NCBI GenBank assembly: GCA_964353855.1
Contig: CAYGWX010000005.1
Coordinates: forward strand, 26,432 to 90,431
Length of the DNA: 64,000 nucleotides
Source of the DNA: CAYGWX01 sp964353855 [NCBI: uncultured bacterium]
GTDB lineage: Bacteria; Edwardsbacteria; CAYGWX01
Reading direction: 5' to 3'
Shown here in pieces: positions 50,365 through 59,004 of the stretch (positions are counted from its first letter, which is position 1; each line of letters starts with the position of its first letter). The notes under the pieces were generated by a model that was not told the origin of the DNA, made no database searches, and was given only the letters and a program-made list of their open reading frames with translations. The position numbers were made by a program, and so were the translations under genes.

Positions 50365-52311
50365 TTACTCCTTGTCCTCGTCCATCACCTTGAACTCGGC
50401 ATCCACCGGTCCTTCCTTGCCCCCCTTGGGCTCTTCCTTCTTGGGCTCCTCCTGGGGGCCGGGGGGTGGTTCGTGCGGGACGCCCCCGTCGGTCGGCGGG
50501 GCCTGCTGTCCACCGCTCTTGGCGTACATCGCCTCCGCGATCTTGTAGGAGGCCTTGGCCAGGGTCTCGGTCTCGCGCTTGATGGCCACCGGGTCATCGC
50601 TGGAAAGCGAAGACTTGAGGGCGTGCATAGCCTCCTCGATGGCCCTCCGCTCCTCAGCCGTGACCTTATCTCCGTAGTCCTTGAGCGTCCGCTCCGCCGT
50701 GTAAAGCAGGGAGTCCGCCTGGTTCTTGATCTCGACCAGCTCCCTCTTCTTCTTGTCCTCGGCGGCGTGCAGCTCGCCCTGCTTGGTCATCTTCTCGACC
50801 TCCTCCTTGCCGAGCCCCGAGGAAGCCGTGATCCGGATGGACTGCTCCTTCCCAGTGCCCAGGTCCTTGGCCGAGACATGCACGATGCCGTTGGCGTCGA
50901 TGTCGAAGCCCACCTCGACCTGAGGGACTCCGCGGGGAGCGGGGGGAATGCCCACCAGGTCAAACCTGCCCAGAGTGCGGTTGTCCGGGGCCATCTCGCG
51001 TTCCCCTTGTAGCACATGGATGGAGACCGCCGGCTGATTATCGCTCGCCGTGGAGAAGATCTGGCTTTTCCGGGTCGGGATCGTGGTGTTCCGATCGATC
51101 AGCCGGGTCATGACTCCGCCCAGGGTCTCGATGCCCAGGGACAACGGCGTCACGTCTAAGAGCAGGATGTCCTTCACCACCCCGGTCAGGACCCCGCCTT
51201 GGATCCCCGCGCCCACGGCCACGACCTCGTCCGGGTTCACACCCTTGTGCGGGTCCTTGTTGAAGAGCTTCTTCACCACCTCTTGCACTTTGGGCATCCG
51301 GGTTTGTCCGCCTACCAGCACAATCTCGTCCACCTGTTCGGGCGTGAGCCCGGCATCCTGCATGGCCCGCTTGCAAGGCCCTACCGTGCGCTCGACCAGG
51401 TCATCCACGAGCTGTTCCAGTTTGGCCCGTGACAGGGTCAGGTCCAGGTGCTTGGGCCCCGAGGCATCCGCGGTGATGAACGGCAGGTTGATGTTGGCCT
51501 GCATCGTGGAGGAGAGCTCGCATTTGGCCTTCTCCGCGGCCTCCTTCAGGCGCTGCAGGGCCATCTTGTCCTGCCGGAGGTCTATCCCGTACTGCTTCTT
51601 GAACTCCTCGGCCATCCAGTCGATGACCTTCTGGTCGAAGTCGTCCCCACCCAAGTGCGTGTCCCCGTTCGTGGAGCGGACCTCGAACACCCCCTCGCCC
51701 AGCTCCAGAATTGAGATATCGAACGTCCCGCCGCCGAGGTCGTAGACCGCGATCTTATGCGGATGCCCCTTGTCCAGTCCGTAGGACAACGAGGCCGCGG
51801 TCGGCTCATTGATGATCCGCAGGACCTCCAGGCCGGCGATCTGCCCGGCGTCCTTGGTCGCCTGCCGCTGGCTGTCGTTGAAGTAGGCCGGCACCGTGAT
51901 CACGGCCTGCTTCACTTCCTCTCCGAGATACTGTTCGGCGGCGTTCTTGAGATAACGCAGGATCTTGGCTGAGATCTCCGGCGGAGAATATAGCTTGCCT
52001 CCCGCCTCCACCCGGGCGTCCCCGTTAGGTCCCTCGATAACCTTGTAGGGGACGAGCTTCATCTCGCTTTCCACCTCGGAATGCCGCCGACCCATGAACC
52101 GCTTGATGGAATACACGGTGTTCTCGGGGTTCGTGATGGCCTGGCGCCTGGCCACCTGACCCACGACCTCCTCCCCGGACTTCAGGAATCCCACTACCGA
52201 GGGCGTCGTCCGGCCTCCCTCGGGGTTGGGGATGACCACCGGCTCCGTGCCCTCCATCACGGCGACGCAAGAATTCGTGGTTCCCAAATCAATCCCGATA
52301 ACTTTGCCCAT
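50365..52311 (-). CDS. dnaK: Molecular chaperone DnaK (Hsp70)
   Basis: A 648-aa full-length Hsp70. ATPase signatures [34 protein letters not shown] and [14 protein letters not shown]; substrate-binding domain with [16 protein letters not shown] and [21 protein letters not shown]; helical lid and a Pro/Glu-rich tail ending [14 protein letters not shown] lies 9 nt before the ATG. It lies 122 bp downstream of grpE in the same operon. Confidence 0.99.
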   Translation of the reverse strand: MGKVIGIDLGTTNSCVAVMEGTEPVVIPNPEGGRTTPSVVGFLKSGEEVVGQVARRQAITNPENTVYSIKRFMGRRHSEVESEMKLVPYKVIEGPNGDARVEAGGKLYSPPEISAKILRYLKNAAEQYLGEEVKQAVITVPAYFNDSQRQATKDAGQIAGLEVLRIINEPTAASLSYGLDKGHPHKIAVYDLGGGTFDISILELGEGVFEVRSTNGDTHLGGDDFDQKVIDWMAEEFKKQYGIDLRQDKMALQRLKEAAEKAKCELSSTMQANINLPFITADASGPKHLDLTLSRAKLEQLVDDLVERTVGPCKRAMQDAGLTPEQVDEIVLVGGQTRMPKVQEVVKKLFNKDPHKGVNPDEVVAVGAGIQGGVLTGVVKDILLLDVTPLSLGIETLGGVMTRLIDRNTTIPTRKSQIFSTASDNQPAVSIHVLQGEREMAPDNRTLGRFDLVGIPPAPRGVPQVEVGFDIDANGIVHVSAKDLGTGKEQSIRITASSGLGKEEVEKMTKQGELHAAEDKKKRELVEIKNQADSLLYTAERTLKDYGDKVTAEERRAIEEAMHALKSSLSSDDPVAIKRETETLAKASYKIAEAMYAKSGGQQAPPTDGGVPHEPPPGPQEEPKKEEPKGGKEGPVDAEFKVMDEDKE

Positions 52312-52433
52312 CTTACTCTTCCTCCTCAGTATCTTTTATTGTGTCGTTCATGACTTAATGTTAAACGTCGTGATATCGCTTTTCGCCTTCTGCCTTCTAC
52401 GCCTTTCATCTTCTTGCGAGTTTCCCGCCTCCG

Positions 52434-53093
52434 TCACTCAGTGGACAGCTCTTCCTCTTCATCATCCCGATCTCCGCTGAGTTCCATAGCGGCCTCCGCA
52501 GGTTCGGCCTCTGGAATTTCCGGGGTTTCGCCCTTGCTCTTCTCTTTGGAGACCGTCACCAGGGCCGGGCGAACGACCTTATCCCCCAGGGAGTACCCCC
52601 GGCTGATCTCTTCCACCACGGTCCCTGGGGGGTGTTTTTCCGACTCGACCATAAAAACCGCCTCGTGCCTCGTAGGATCGAACGGCTGTCCCTTGGAGCA
52701 AAACGGCACGAGCCCCTCCCGCTCCAAGGTCTGGCCCATCTGCTTGAGGATGAGTTCCACCCCTTTGTGGAAGGCATCGAAGTCCGACATCGTCTTGGCT
52801 GCCTGAAGGGCCCGGTCGAAGTTGTCCAGGACATCCACCAGCTTCAGGACCAGGTCCTCCCGGGCCAGGCGCACCAGCTCTTCCCGCTCCTTCTGTACTC
52901 GCTTGCGGTAGTTGGACAATTCCGCGGCCGCCCGCAAATGTTTGTCGTGTTTATCCGCAACCTCGGCCTGGGCTTTGGCCAGTTCCGCCTCCAGGGCCCG
53001 GAACTTATCCTCCAGGCTCGGCTCCCGGGAAACTTTTTCGGCCTCTCCCTCGGCGTCCTTGGACGCGTGTTGATCCCGCTCCTCTTCATCCAT
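52434..53093 (-). CDS. grpE: Nucleotide exchange factor GrpE
   Basis: A 219-aa protein from the ATG at 53093 (AAGGA upstream). Acidic N-terminus, long coiled coil (LEDKFRALEAELAKAQAEVADKHDKHLRAAAELSNYRKRVQKE), then the dimer head with DNFDRALQA, KGVELILKQMGQTLEREGL, FDPTRHEAVFMV and the GYSLGDKVVRPALVTVS signature. A Glu-rich tail follows. It exchanges ADP for ATP on DnaK. It is the first gene of grpE-dnaK-dnaJ; no hrcA gene or CIRCE element is seen. Confidence 0.97.
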   Translation of the reverse strand: MDEEERDQHASKDAEGEAEKVSREPSLEDKFRALEAELAKAQAEVADKHDKHLRAAAELSNYRKRVQKEREELVRLAREDLVLKLVDVLDNFDRALQAAKTMSDFDAFHKGVELILKQMGQTLEREGLVPFCSKGQPFDPTRHEAVFMVESEKHPPGTVVEEISRGYSLGDKVVRPALVTVSKEKSKGETPEIPEAEPAEAAMELSGDRDDEEEELSTE

Positions 53094-53142
53094 CAAAGAA
53101 TTCCTTTCTACTCAGCCAAAGAAAGCTTAAGGAAATCTATAA

Positions 53143-53171
53143 AATATAACGCCAAACCCATATTTTGTCAA
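53143..53171 (-). promoter_or_regulatory. Sigma-70 promoter for grpE-dnaK-dnaJ
   Basis: Consensus TTGACA at 53166-53171, a 17-bp spacer and TATATT at 53143-53148, about 50 bp before the grpE ATG. No CIRCE inverted repeat or sigma-32-type box is apparent. Confidence 0.88.
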
Positions 53172-53188
53172 GGGTTTTTCAGAAAAAA

Positions 53189-54316
53189 TCACCCGATTTC
53201 CTCAAAAATAGCGTCCGCCAAAGCCATGCCATGCTCCGACAGTCGGAGCCATTCCCCCTCCCTGACCACCCATCCGCAGTCCATAAGTCCGGAAAGATGC
53301 CCCTTAAGCCGCGCCTCCAGGCTCTCCCCGAAGGTTTGGTCATACTCCCTCAGGTTGATGCCCTCCTTCCGGCGCATCCCCAGGAAAATCTTCTCAAGGC
53401 GTCTCTGACTCTGACCCAGGTTTTCCTCCATGACAACAGCTTTGCCCCCCGCCTCTATCTGAGCTACATAGTCCTCCCATTGGGAAGCATTCGCCCACCG
53501 GCGAGGTTCCCGGAACGAATGGGCGGAAGGGCCCAGGCCAAGATAGGGCTCCCCGGACCAGTACCCCGAATTGTGACTGGACCTGAACTCTGGCTTGGCA
53601 AAGTTCGAAATCTCGTAATGATCGTAACCGGCCTGCCCCAGCGTCTCCCAGGCTTTTTCGTACATTCGGGCCTGGATCTCCTCCCCGGGAAGCTGGATAC
53701 GGCCCGAGGCCACTCCTTTTTCTAAGGGAGTCCCCCTCTCCACAGTCAGTCCGTAAAGCGAGATGTGTTCTGGGTTTATCTCAATCGCTCCGGCTAAGGA
53801 TTCCTCCCACTCCTCCAAGGTTTGCCCTGGAAGTGCGAACATCAAGTCAATGCTAAGGTTATCGTATCCTGCATCCCTACCCCAACTGAAAGCCTGAAGG
53901 CCATCCCGGACCGTGTGAATCCGGCCTATCCTCCGAAGCAGGACATCCTGAAAAGCCTGAACTCCGAGGGACAATCGGTTTACGCCTAAGTTATGATATT
54001 CCTTAAGCTTCTCTAAGTTAACCGTGCCCGGATTCGCTTCCAGGGTGACCTCCGGGGAGCCTTGCACCCTGAAATGTCTCCTGAGTCCCTTGATCACTCC
54101 TTCCAATTCCACTGGTTCTAAGAGGCACGGGGTCCCCCCGCCGAGATATATCGAACTTAAGGAAACATCGTGCCATTCCTCCGTCCAAGCCTCCATCTCC
54201 CGATTCAGGGCCGCAAGGAACGTCGGTCGCTCTCCCGGGCTCTCAACCGCAGAAGCGAACCCGCAATAGGGGCACTTTCTCTGGCAGAAGGGGATATGAA
54301 TATAAAGGCCTGCCAT
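53189..54316 (-). CDS. hemW: HemW-like radical SAM protein
   Basis: A 375-aa protein. The radical SAM cluster motif is at the N-terminus: GLYIHIPFCQRKCPYCGFAS (C-x3-C-x2-C, with the extra trailing residue F typical of HemW rather than a fourth Cys). Further landmarks: YLGGGTPCLLEPVELE, VTLEANPGTV, RLSLGVQAFQDVLLRRIGR, YGLTVERGTPL and NSGYWSGEPYLGLGPSAHSF. HemW delivers heme and was long annotated as coproporphyrinogen oxidase. It is 8 bp after purC. Confidence 0.93.
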   Translation of the reverse strand: MAGLYIHIPFCQRKCPYCGFASAVESPGERPTFLAALNREMEAWTEEWHDVSLSSIYLGGGTPCLLEPVELEGVIKGLRRHFRVQGSPEVTLEANPGTVNLEKLKEYHNLGVNRLSLGVQAFQDVLLRRIGRIHTVRDGLQAFSWGRDAGYDNLSIDLMFALPGQTLEEWEESLAGAIEINPEHISLYGLTVERGTPLEKGVASGRIQLPGEEIQARMYEKAWETLGQAGYDHYEISNFAKPEFRSSHNSGYWSGEPYLGLGPSAHSFREPRRWANASQWEDYVAQIEAGGKAVVMEENLGQSQRRLEKIFLGMRRKEGINLREYDQTFGESLEARLKGHLSGLMDCGWVVREGEWLRLSEHGMALADAIFEEIG

Positions 54317-54324
54317 CTTAAGCC

Positions 54325-55290
54325 TTACAGATACTCGGCAAGGTTTTTAGTGATCCGCGTCTGGACTGGAAGGGTAAGGTCAACTTCAATCGGTTTCCCT
54401 GTGATCATTTCGTAGAGCAAAATGTAACGGGAGCTTAGCTCCACCACCAGGTCGTCCGGGGCTTTAGGCAAATCCTTGTCATGATAGGGGTCGCAGTGGT
54501 CTTTGAACCAGAGCCGCAGAAATTCCTTGTCTATATTTTCCGGCTCAAGCCCTTTGGCAATCCGCTCCTCGTACGACTGGGCAAGCCAGTATCGCGAGGA
54601 GTCCGGCGTGTGGACTTCATCGATCAGGGTGACTTCTCCGTTTTCATCGAGACCGAGCTCATATTTCGTGTCCACCAGGATCAGCCCGTTCCGGGCCGCG
54701 ATCTCAGCGCCTCGCTGAAACAGCCCGAAGACGATCACCTCAAGCTTATTCCAGACCGCTTCCTCGATCAGCCCCTCTTCCACGATCTCCTGCGCCGAGA
54801 GTGGACGGTCGTGTTCATCGGACTTGGTCGTAGGCGTTAGGATCGGCTTCGGTAACTTCTGGTTTTTGAACATGCCCTCGGGCAGGATGTTGCCGCAGAT
54901 ATCCCGCGTTCCCCGCGAGTACAGCATCCAGGCCGAGGTGTCAGTGGTCCCGGTCAGATATCCTCGCACCACGAACTCCACCGGGAAAGGGCGGCACTTC
55001 TTGGCCACCGTGACGTTGGGGTCCGGGATTCCCAGGATTTGGTTGGCGACGATATCGCGGGTGGCCTCGAACCAGAAGGCGCTGACCTGGTTGAGCACCT
55101 GGCCCTTGAAGGGTACGCAGGCCAGGACCCGGTCAAAAGCACTCTGCCGGTCCGTGGTGACGAGGACGAGTTTATCCCCCAGGTCATAGGCGTCCCGGAC
55201 CTTTCCCTTCTTGAGCCCGGGCAACGCCAGGAACGAGGTGGCCTCCAGGCAGCGCGTCAGGTTTTCTCGGATCATCGCCTTGGAAATCAT
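54325..55290 (-). CDS. purC: Phosphoribosylaminoimidazole-succinocarboxamide (SAICAR) synthase
   Basis: A 321-aa protein of the longer bacterial/yeast type. Motifs: GKVRDAYDLGDKLVLVTTDRQSAFD, FPVEFVVRGYLTGT, FTPTTKSDEHDRP-like LTPTTKSDEHDRPLSAQEI, LVDTKYELGLDENGEVTLIDEVHTPDSSRYW. It joins aspartate to CAIR in purine synthesis. It lies 25 bp after lepB and 8 bp before hemW. Confidence 0.97.
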   Translation of the reverse strand: MISKAMIRENLTRCLEATSFLALPGLKKGKVRDAYDLGDKLVLVTTDRQSAFDRVLACVPFKGQVLNQVSAFWFEATRDIVANQILGIPDPNVTVAKKCRPFPVEFVVRGYLTGTTDTSAWMLYSRGTRDICGNILPEGMFKNQKLPKPILTPTTKSDEHDRPLSAQEIVEEGLIEEAVWNKLEVIVFGLFQRGAEIAARNGLILVDTKYELGLDENGEVTLIDEVHTPDSSRYWLAQSYEERIAKGLEPENIDKEFLRLWFKDHCDPYHDKDLPKAPDDLVVELSSRYILLYEMITGKPIEVDLTLPVQTRITKNLAEYL

Positions 55291-55315
55291 GACTCATTCT
55301 TCCTATTGGGGAAGC

Positions 55316-56164
55316 TTACCAGATCGACGTAAACAGCTTTCCCCAGCGGATTTTCTTCCAGAACATAAAAGTTGGGTCGTACCCCGGGGTGTCCCAGGAC
55401 CAGTAGATGACCATGGCCCGGCCTTTCACGTTTTCGTCCGGCATCGGCCCCCAGTATCGGGAGTCATTGGAATTGTCCCGGTTGTCCCCCATCATGAAAC
55501 AGGCTCCCTTCGGGACGACGATGGGCCCGAATTGGTCGCGCATACCCATGAACTCTACGTGCTGGCCCAAATCGAGAAACCGCCTTTCCTCCCACAGCCG
55601 TTGATATCCGGCCAGCTGTAGCTCGGCCAGGGCCGTTGGATCCAGGCTCAGAACATGCGGATCCTTATGAACCATAAAGGGCTCAAACAGCTCCTCCCCG
55701 TTTACGAACACACGCTTATCCCGAATGAGGATCGTGTCACCACCGACGCCGATGCAGCGTTTGATAAAATCCTTGTTATCATGAGGCGCCCGGAACACGA
55801 GGATATCCCCCCGGTGGGGCTTGCGGATTCCCGGAATGATCGGCTTTCGCGCCCAGGAAGAAGGATTCTGGGAGACGATGCCGTCCGCGATCTGATTTCC
55901 TATAAACGGGATGTCCCGGATCAGGCCGTTGATCGAGCGGGGATACTCCACCTTGTTGACTAACAGGAAGTCCCCGATCAAGAGCGTGTCCTCCATGGAC
56001 CCCGAGGGGATCTTGAAGGCCTGGATGAACAGCATCCGGATGATGACCGCCATGACCACGGCCCAGAGGATGGAGTCCGCCCAATCCCTAAAGAACCCTT
56101 TTTTCTTTCGGGCAGGCTTTTCCTCGCTTCGGGTCTCTTTCTTGGGCTTCTTAGCCAAGGGCAT
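55316..56164 (-). CDS. lepB: Signal peptidase I (downstream copy)
   Basis: A 282-aa protein. A Lys/Arg-rich cytoplasmic N-terminus (KKPKKETRSEEKPARKKKGF) precedes one membrane helix (SILWAVVMAVIIRMLFI). The catalytic Ser is in FKIPSGSMEDTLLIGDF and the Lys in FIKRCIGVGGDTILI; MMGDNRDNSNDSRYWG follows. It releases exported proteins from signal peptides. It is one of two tandem lepB genes; the short intervening gap carries an 11-bp array ending 15 bp before this start. Confidence 0.96.
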   Translation of the reverse strand: MPLAKKPKKETRSEEKPARKKKGFFRDWADSILWAVVMAVIIRMLFIQAFKIPSGSMEDTLLIGDFLLVNKVEYPRSINGLIRDIPFIGNQIADGIVSQNPSSWARKPIIPGIRKPHRGDILVFRAPHDNKDFIKRCIGVGGDTILIRDKRVFVNGEELFEPFMVHKDPHVLSLDPTALAELQLAGYQRLWEERRFLDLGQHVEFMGMRDQFGPIVVPKGACFMMGDNRDNSNDSRYWGPMPDENVKGRAMVIYWSWDTPGYDPTFMFWKKIRWGKLFTSIW

Positions 56165-56179
56165 ATCCTTTCATGGGCC

Positions 56180-56245
56180 GGTAAAGGGTGCAGCCAGGGT
56201 GCAGGCAGGGTGAAGTCAGGGTGAAGTCAGGGTGAAGTCAGGGGG
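56180..56245. repeat. 11-bp tandem repeat array, 6 units
   Basis: Units GGTAAAGGGTG, CAGCCAGGGTG, CAGGCAGGGTG, AAGTCAGGGTG twice and AAGTCAGGGGG, in perfect register, between the two lepB genes. Sense RNA repeats CACCCTGACTT, C-rich with one G per unit. Confidence 0.95.
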
Positions 56246-56280
56246 CAGGGCCCTCCCGTACCCCTCCCGCAGTCCTCCTG

Positions 56281-57027
56281 TCACGCCCCTCTCACCCATA
56301 AGATTTGAAGGAACCGCCCCCAGCGGAGCTTGCGCCAGACCTGCCACAGGGGCTCGGGTCCCGGCTTATCCCAGGACCAGTATATGAACATCGCCCTCCC
56401 CCGCAGATGGCTTCGCGGCACCGGCCCCCAGAAGCGGGAATCCAGGGAGTTGTCCCGGTTGTCTCCCATCATGAAATATCTATCCTTGGGCACGACGATC
56501 GGCCCGAAGTTGTCCCGCACGTAGGAGGCGTTCAGGAACTTCCTCTCCTCCCAGGCTTCCTGGAAGGCCTCCCGGTTCACGCGTTCGGGGTTGTACCCCG
56601 GAAAGGTATGAGGATCGTTGTGGAGGACATACGGCTCATCCAAAGGCACCCGGTTCACGAACACCTGCTTGTTCCGGATGGCCACCGTGTCCCCGGCCAC
56701 CCCGATGCAGCGCTTGACGAAGTTCCGCCCGTCTATCGGATATTTGAAGACCACGACCTCTCCCCGTTGGGGCTCCTGCCAGGCCGCCAGCCACCGGTCC
56801 GTAAAGGGGATCCTCACCCCATAGGGGAACTTCGCCGCCATGAGCCGCTCCCCCACCAGGATCGTGTTCTCCATTGAGCCCGTGGGCACCTCATAGCCCT
56901 CCACGAGGAACGGCTTAATCACGAACACCACCAGCACCAGGGCGAACAGGAAGGCCTCGACGTATTCCCTGGCGATGCCCTTGAGCGAGCGTTTTGGTTT
57001 TTTTTTAAACCAAGCCATCTTCATCAT
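56281..57027 (-). CDS. lepB: Signal peptidase I (upstream copy)
   Basis: About 248 aa, taking the first in-frame ATG at 57027; a TTG at 57042 and an ATG at 57018 are alternatives. Basic N-terminus (WFKKKPKRS), one membrane helix (AFLFALVLVVFVIKPFLV), catalytic Ser in EVPTGSMENTILVGERL, Lys in FVKRCIGVAGDTVAI, and MMGDNRDNSLDSRFWG. Its body is close to the downstream copy, so the pair arose by duplication or serves different substrates, which would fit a lineage with many exported proteases. It is about 30 bp after lepA. Confidence 0.95.
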   Translation of the reverse strand: MMKMAWFKKKPKRSLKGIAREYVEAFLFALVLVVFVIKPFLVEGYEVPTGSMENTILVGERLMAAKFPYGVRIPFTDRWLAAWQEPQRGEVVVFKYPIDGRNFVKRCIGVAGDTVAIRNKQVFVNRVPLDEPYVLHNDPHTFPGYNPERVNREAFQEAWEERKFLNASYVRDNFGPIVVPKDRYFMMGDNRDNSLDSRFWGPVPRSHLRGRAMFIYWSWDKPGPEPLWQVWRKLRWGRFLQILWVRGA

Positions 57028-57059
57028 TAAATAACGGTTCAACCTTTAACGGATTAGCC

Positions 57060-58853
57060 TTACCCCGCCTTGAGCACGGCCAGGAAAGCCTCCTGGGGGA
57101 TCTCCACGTTCCCCACCTGCTTCATCCGGCGCTTGCCCTCCTTCTGCTTCTCCAGGAGCTTTCGCTTCCGGGTGATGTCCCCGCCGTAGCACTTGGCCGT
57201 GACGTTCTTGCGCAGGGGCTTAACCGATTCCCGGGCGATCACCCGGCTCCCGATGGCCGCCTGGATCACGACCTCGAAGAGCTGCCGGGGGATGATCTTG
57301 CGCAGCTTGGTGACCAACTCCCGTCCCCACACCACGGCCTTCTCCTCGTGAATGATCGCCGACAGCGCGTCCACGGGATCGCCGTTGATCAGGATGTCCA
57401 GTTTGACCAAGTCGGACTCGCGGTAGTCCTTGAGCTCGTAATCCAGGGAGGCGTAGCCCCGGGATACGGACTTCAGCTTATCGTAGAAATCGAACAGGAT
57501 CTCGGCGAGCGGCAGCTCGTAGAAGAGGAGCACCCTCGTGGGGTCCAGGTATTCCATGGACTTGTAGGTGCCCCGCCGGTCCAGGCAGAGCTTCATCAGG
57601 TTGCCGATGTACTCCGCGGGGGTCAGGATCTGGGCCGTCACGAAGGGCTCTTCGATGAGGTCTATCGCTACCGGATCGGGCAGTTTGCTCGGATTCTCGA
57701 TCAACACCACGGTGCCGTCGGTTTCTCTGATCCGGTAGGCCACGTTCGGGACCGTGGTGATGAGCGAGAGTCCGAACTCCCGTTCCAGGCGCTCCTTAAC
57801 GATGTCCATGTGCAGGAGGCCCAGAAACCCGCAGCGGAATCCGAACCCCAGGGCCGTGGAGGTCTCCGGCTCATAGGACAGGGAGGCGTCGTTCAGTTTC
57901 AGTTTGAGGAGGGCATCCCGCAGCAGCTCGTACCCGCCGGAGTCTGTGGGGTAGAGCCCGGCGAAGACCATCGGCTTGGCCTTTTTATATCCCGGCAGGG
58001 GAACCTCGCAGCGCCGGTCGGCCTCGGTGATCGTGTCTCCGGTCCGGGCATCGGCCAGCTCCCGGATGCCGGCGATGACATAGCCCACCTCTCCCGCAGC
58101 CAGCGCGTCTTTGGGCTCCATCCGCAGGCGGAACGTGCCGACCTCGGCGACCTCGTAGCGATTGTCATTGGAGCACAGCGAAACCCACATCCCGGGCCTC
58201 ACCTCGCCGTCCACGACCCGGATATAGGGTACGGCCCCGCGGTAGGCATCGAAGATGGCATCGAAGATCAGCGCCCGGAGAGGGTCCTCGGATCTCCCTT
58301 TGGGGGGCGGCACCTTGCGGACGATCTGCTCCAGGACCGCCCCGATGCCGCTGCCCTCCTTGGCGCTGGCCAGGAGGATATCCTCCTCCGGACAGCCCAC
58401 CAGCTCCACGATCTGATGCCGGACCTTCTCCGCCTCGGCCGAGGCCAGGTCGATCTTGTTGATGATCGGGAGAATCACGAGGTTGGCGGCCACAGCCTGA
58501 TAGAGGTTGGAGATGGTCTGGGCTTCGACCCCCTGCGTGGCGTCCACGACCAGGAGGGCACCCTCGCAGGCCGCCAGGCTGCGCGAGACCTCGTAGGAGA
58601 AATCCACGTGCCCGGGGGTGTCGATGAGGTTGAGGATGTAGTCCTTCCCGTCCCCGGCCCGGTAAGCCATGCGGATGGGATGAGCCTTGATCGTGATCCC
58701 GCGTTCGCGCTCCAGGTCCATGGCGTCCAGGACCTGTTCGCGCATCTCCCGGGCCTCCAGGGTGTGGGTCGCCTCCAGGAGCCGGTCCGCCAGCGTGGAC
58801 TTGCCGTGGTCGATATGGGCGATAATGCAGAAATTGCGGATAGCTTCGGACAT
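57060..58853 (-). CDS. lepA: Translation elongation factor 4
   Basis: A 597-aa protein of normal length. G motifs: AHIDHGKST (12-20), DTPGHVDF (78-85), NKIDL (about 132). EF4-specific C-terminal domain with GHYYGGD-equivalent [28 protein letters not shown], ending [14 protein letters not shown]. It back-translocates or remodels stalled ribosomes. A strong promoter lies 16 bp upstream; there is no Shine-Dalgarno site. Followed by lepB, the classic lepA-lepB order. Confidence 0.98.
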   Translation of the reverse strand: MSEAIRNFCIIAHIDHGKSTLADRLLEATHTLEAREMREQVLDAMDLERERGITIKAHPIRMAYRAGDGKDYILNLIDTPGHVDFSYEVSRSLAACEGALLVVDATQGVEAQTISNLYQAVAANLVILPIINKIDLASAEAEKVRHQIVELVGCPEEDILLASAKEGSGIGAVLEQIVRKVPPPKGRSEDPLRALIFDAIFDAYRGAVPYIRVVDGEVRPGMWVSLCSNDNRYEVAEVGTFRLRMEPKDALAAGEVGYVIAGIRELADARTGDTITEADRRCEVPLPGYKKAKPMVFAGLYPTDSGGYELLRDALLKLKLNDASLSYEPETSTALGFGFRCGFLGLLHMDIVKERLEREFGLSLITTVPNVAYRIRETDGTVVLIENPSKLPDPVAIDLIEEPFVTAQILTPAEYIGNLMKLCLDRRGTYKSMEYLDPTRVLLFYELPLAEILFDFYDKLKSVSRGYASLDYELKDYRESDLVKLDILINGDPVDALSAIIHEEKAVVWGRELVTKLRKIIPRQLFEVVIQAAIGSRVIARESVKPLRKNVTAKCYGGDITRKRKLLEKQKEGKRRMKQVGNVEIPQEAFLAVLKAG

Positions 58854-58869
58854 AAGAATTAAACATATA

Positions 58870-58898
58870 ATTTTATCTCAATTTGACAAAAAAGTCAA
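58870..58898 (-). promoter_or_regulatory. Sigma-70 promoter for lepA-lepB
   Basis: TTGACT at 58893-58898, a 17-bp spacer, TAAAAT at 58870-58875. The -10 ends 16 nt before the ATG, predicting a leader of about 9-10 nt without a ribosome-binding site. Confidence 0.85.
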
Positions 58899-58957
58899 TA
58901 GTTATTGCGCCTTCTTTCCTCCTTTCCCTCTCGGGGCTTGGGGGGCGGGCCTAAAAT

Positions 58958-58991
58958 AAAACAGGGAAGGCAGTTACGCCTCCCCTGTTTT
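58958..58991 (-). terminator. Intrinsic terminator after S8 protease gene
   Basis: A 14-bp stem with one wobble pair (58958-58971 with 58978-58991) and a 6-nt loop, starting 14 bp past the stop codon. On the minus strand it ends CTGTTTT then ATTTTAGG. Confidence 0.85.
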
Positions 58992-59004
58992 GTAGAGTTA
59001 CGGG

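Noticed and set aside
53100-53190. A CIRCE (HrcA) operator before grpE
   Set aside because: I looked for a 9-bp inverted repeat with a 9-bp spacer of the TTAGCACTC type and found none; only a sigma-70 promoter is visible.
57348-58862. A 504-codon open frame on the plus strand
   Set aside because: It lies wholly antisense to lepA, which has all its GTPase and C-terminal motifs; no independent coding evidence.
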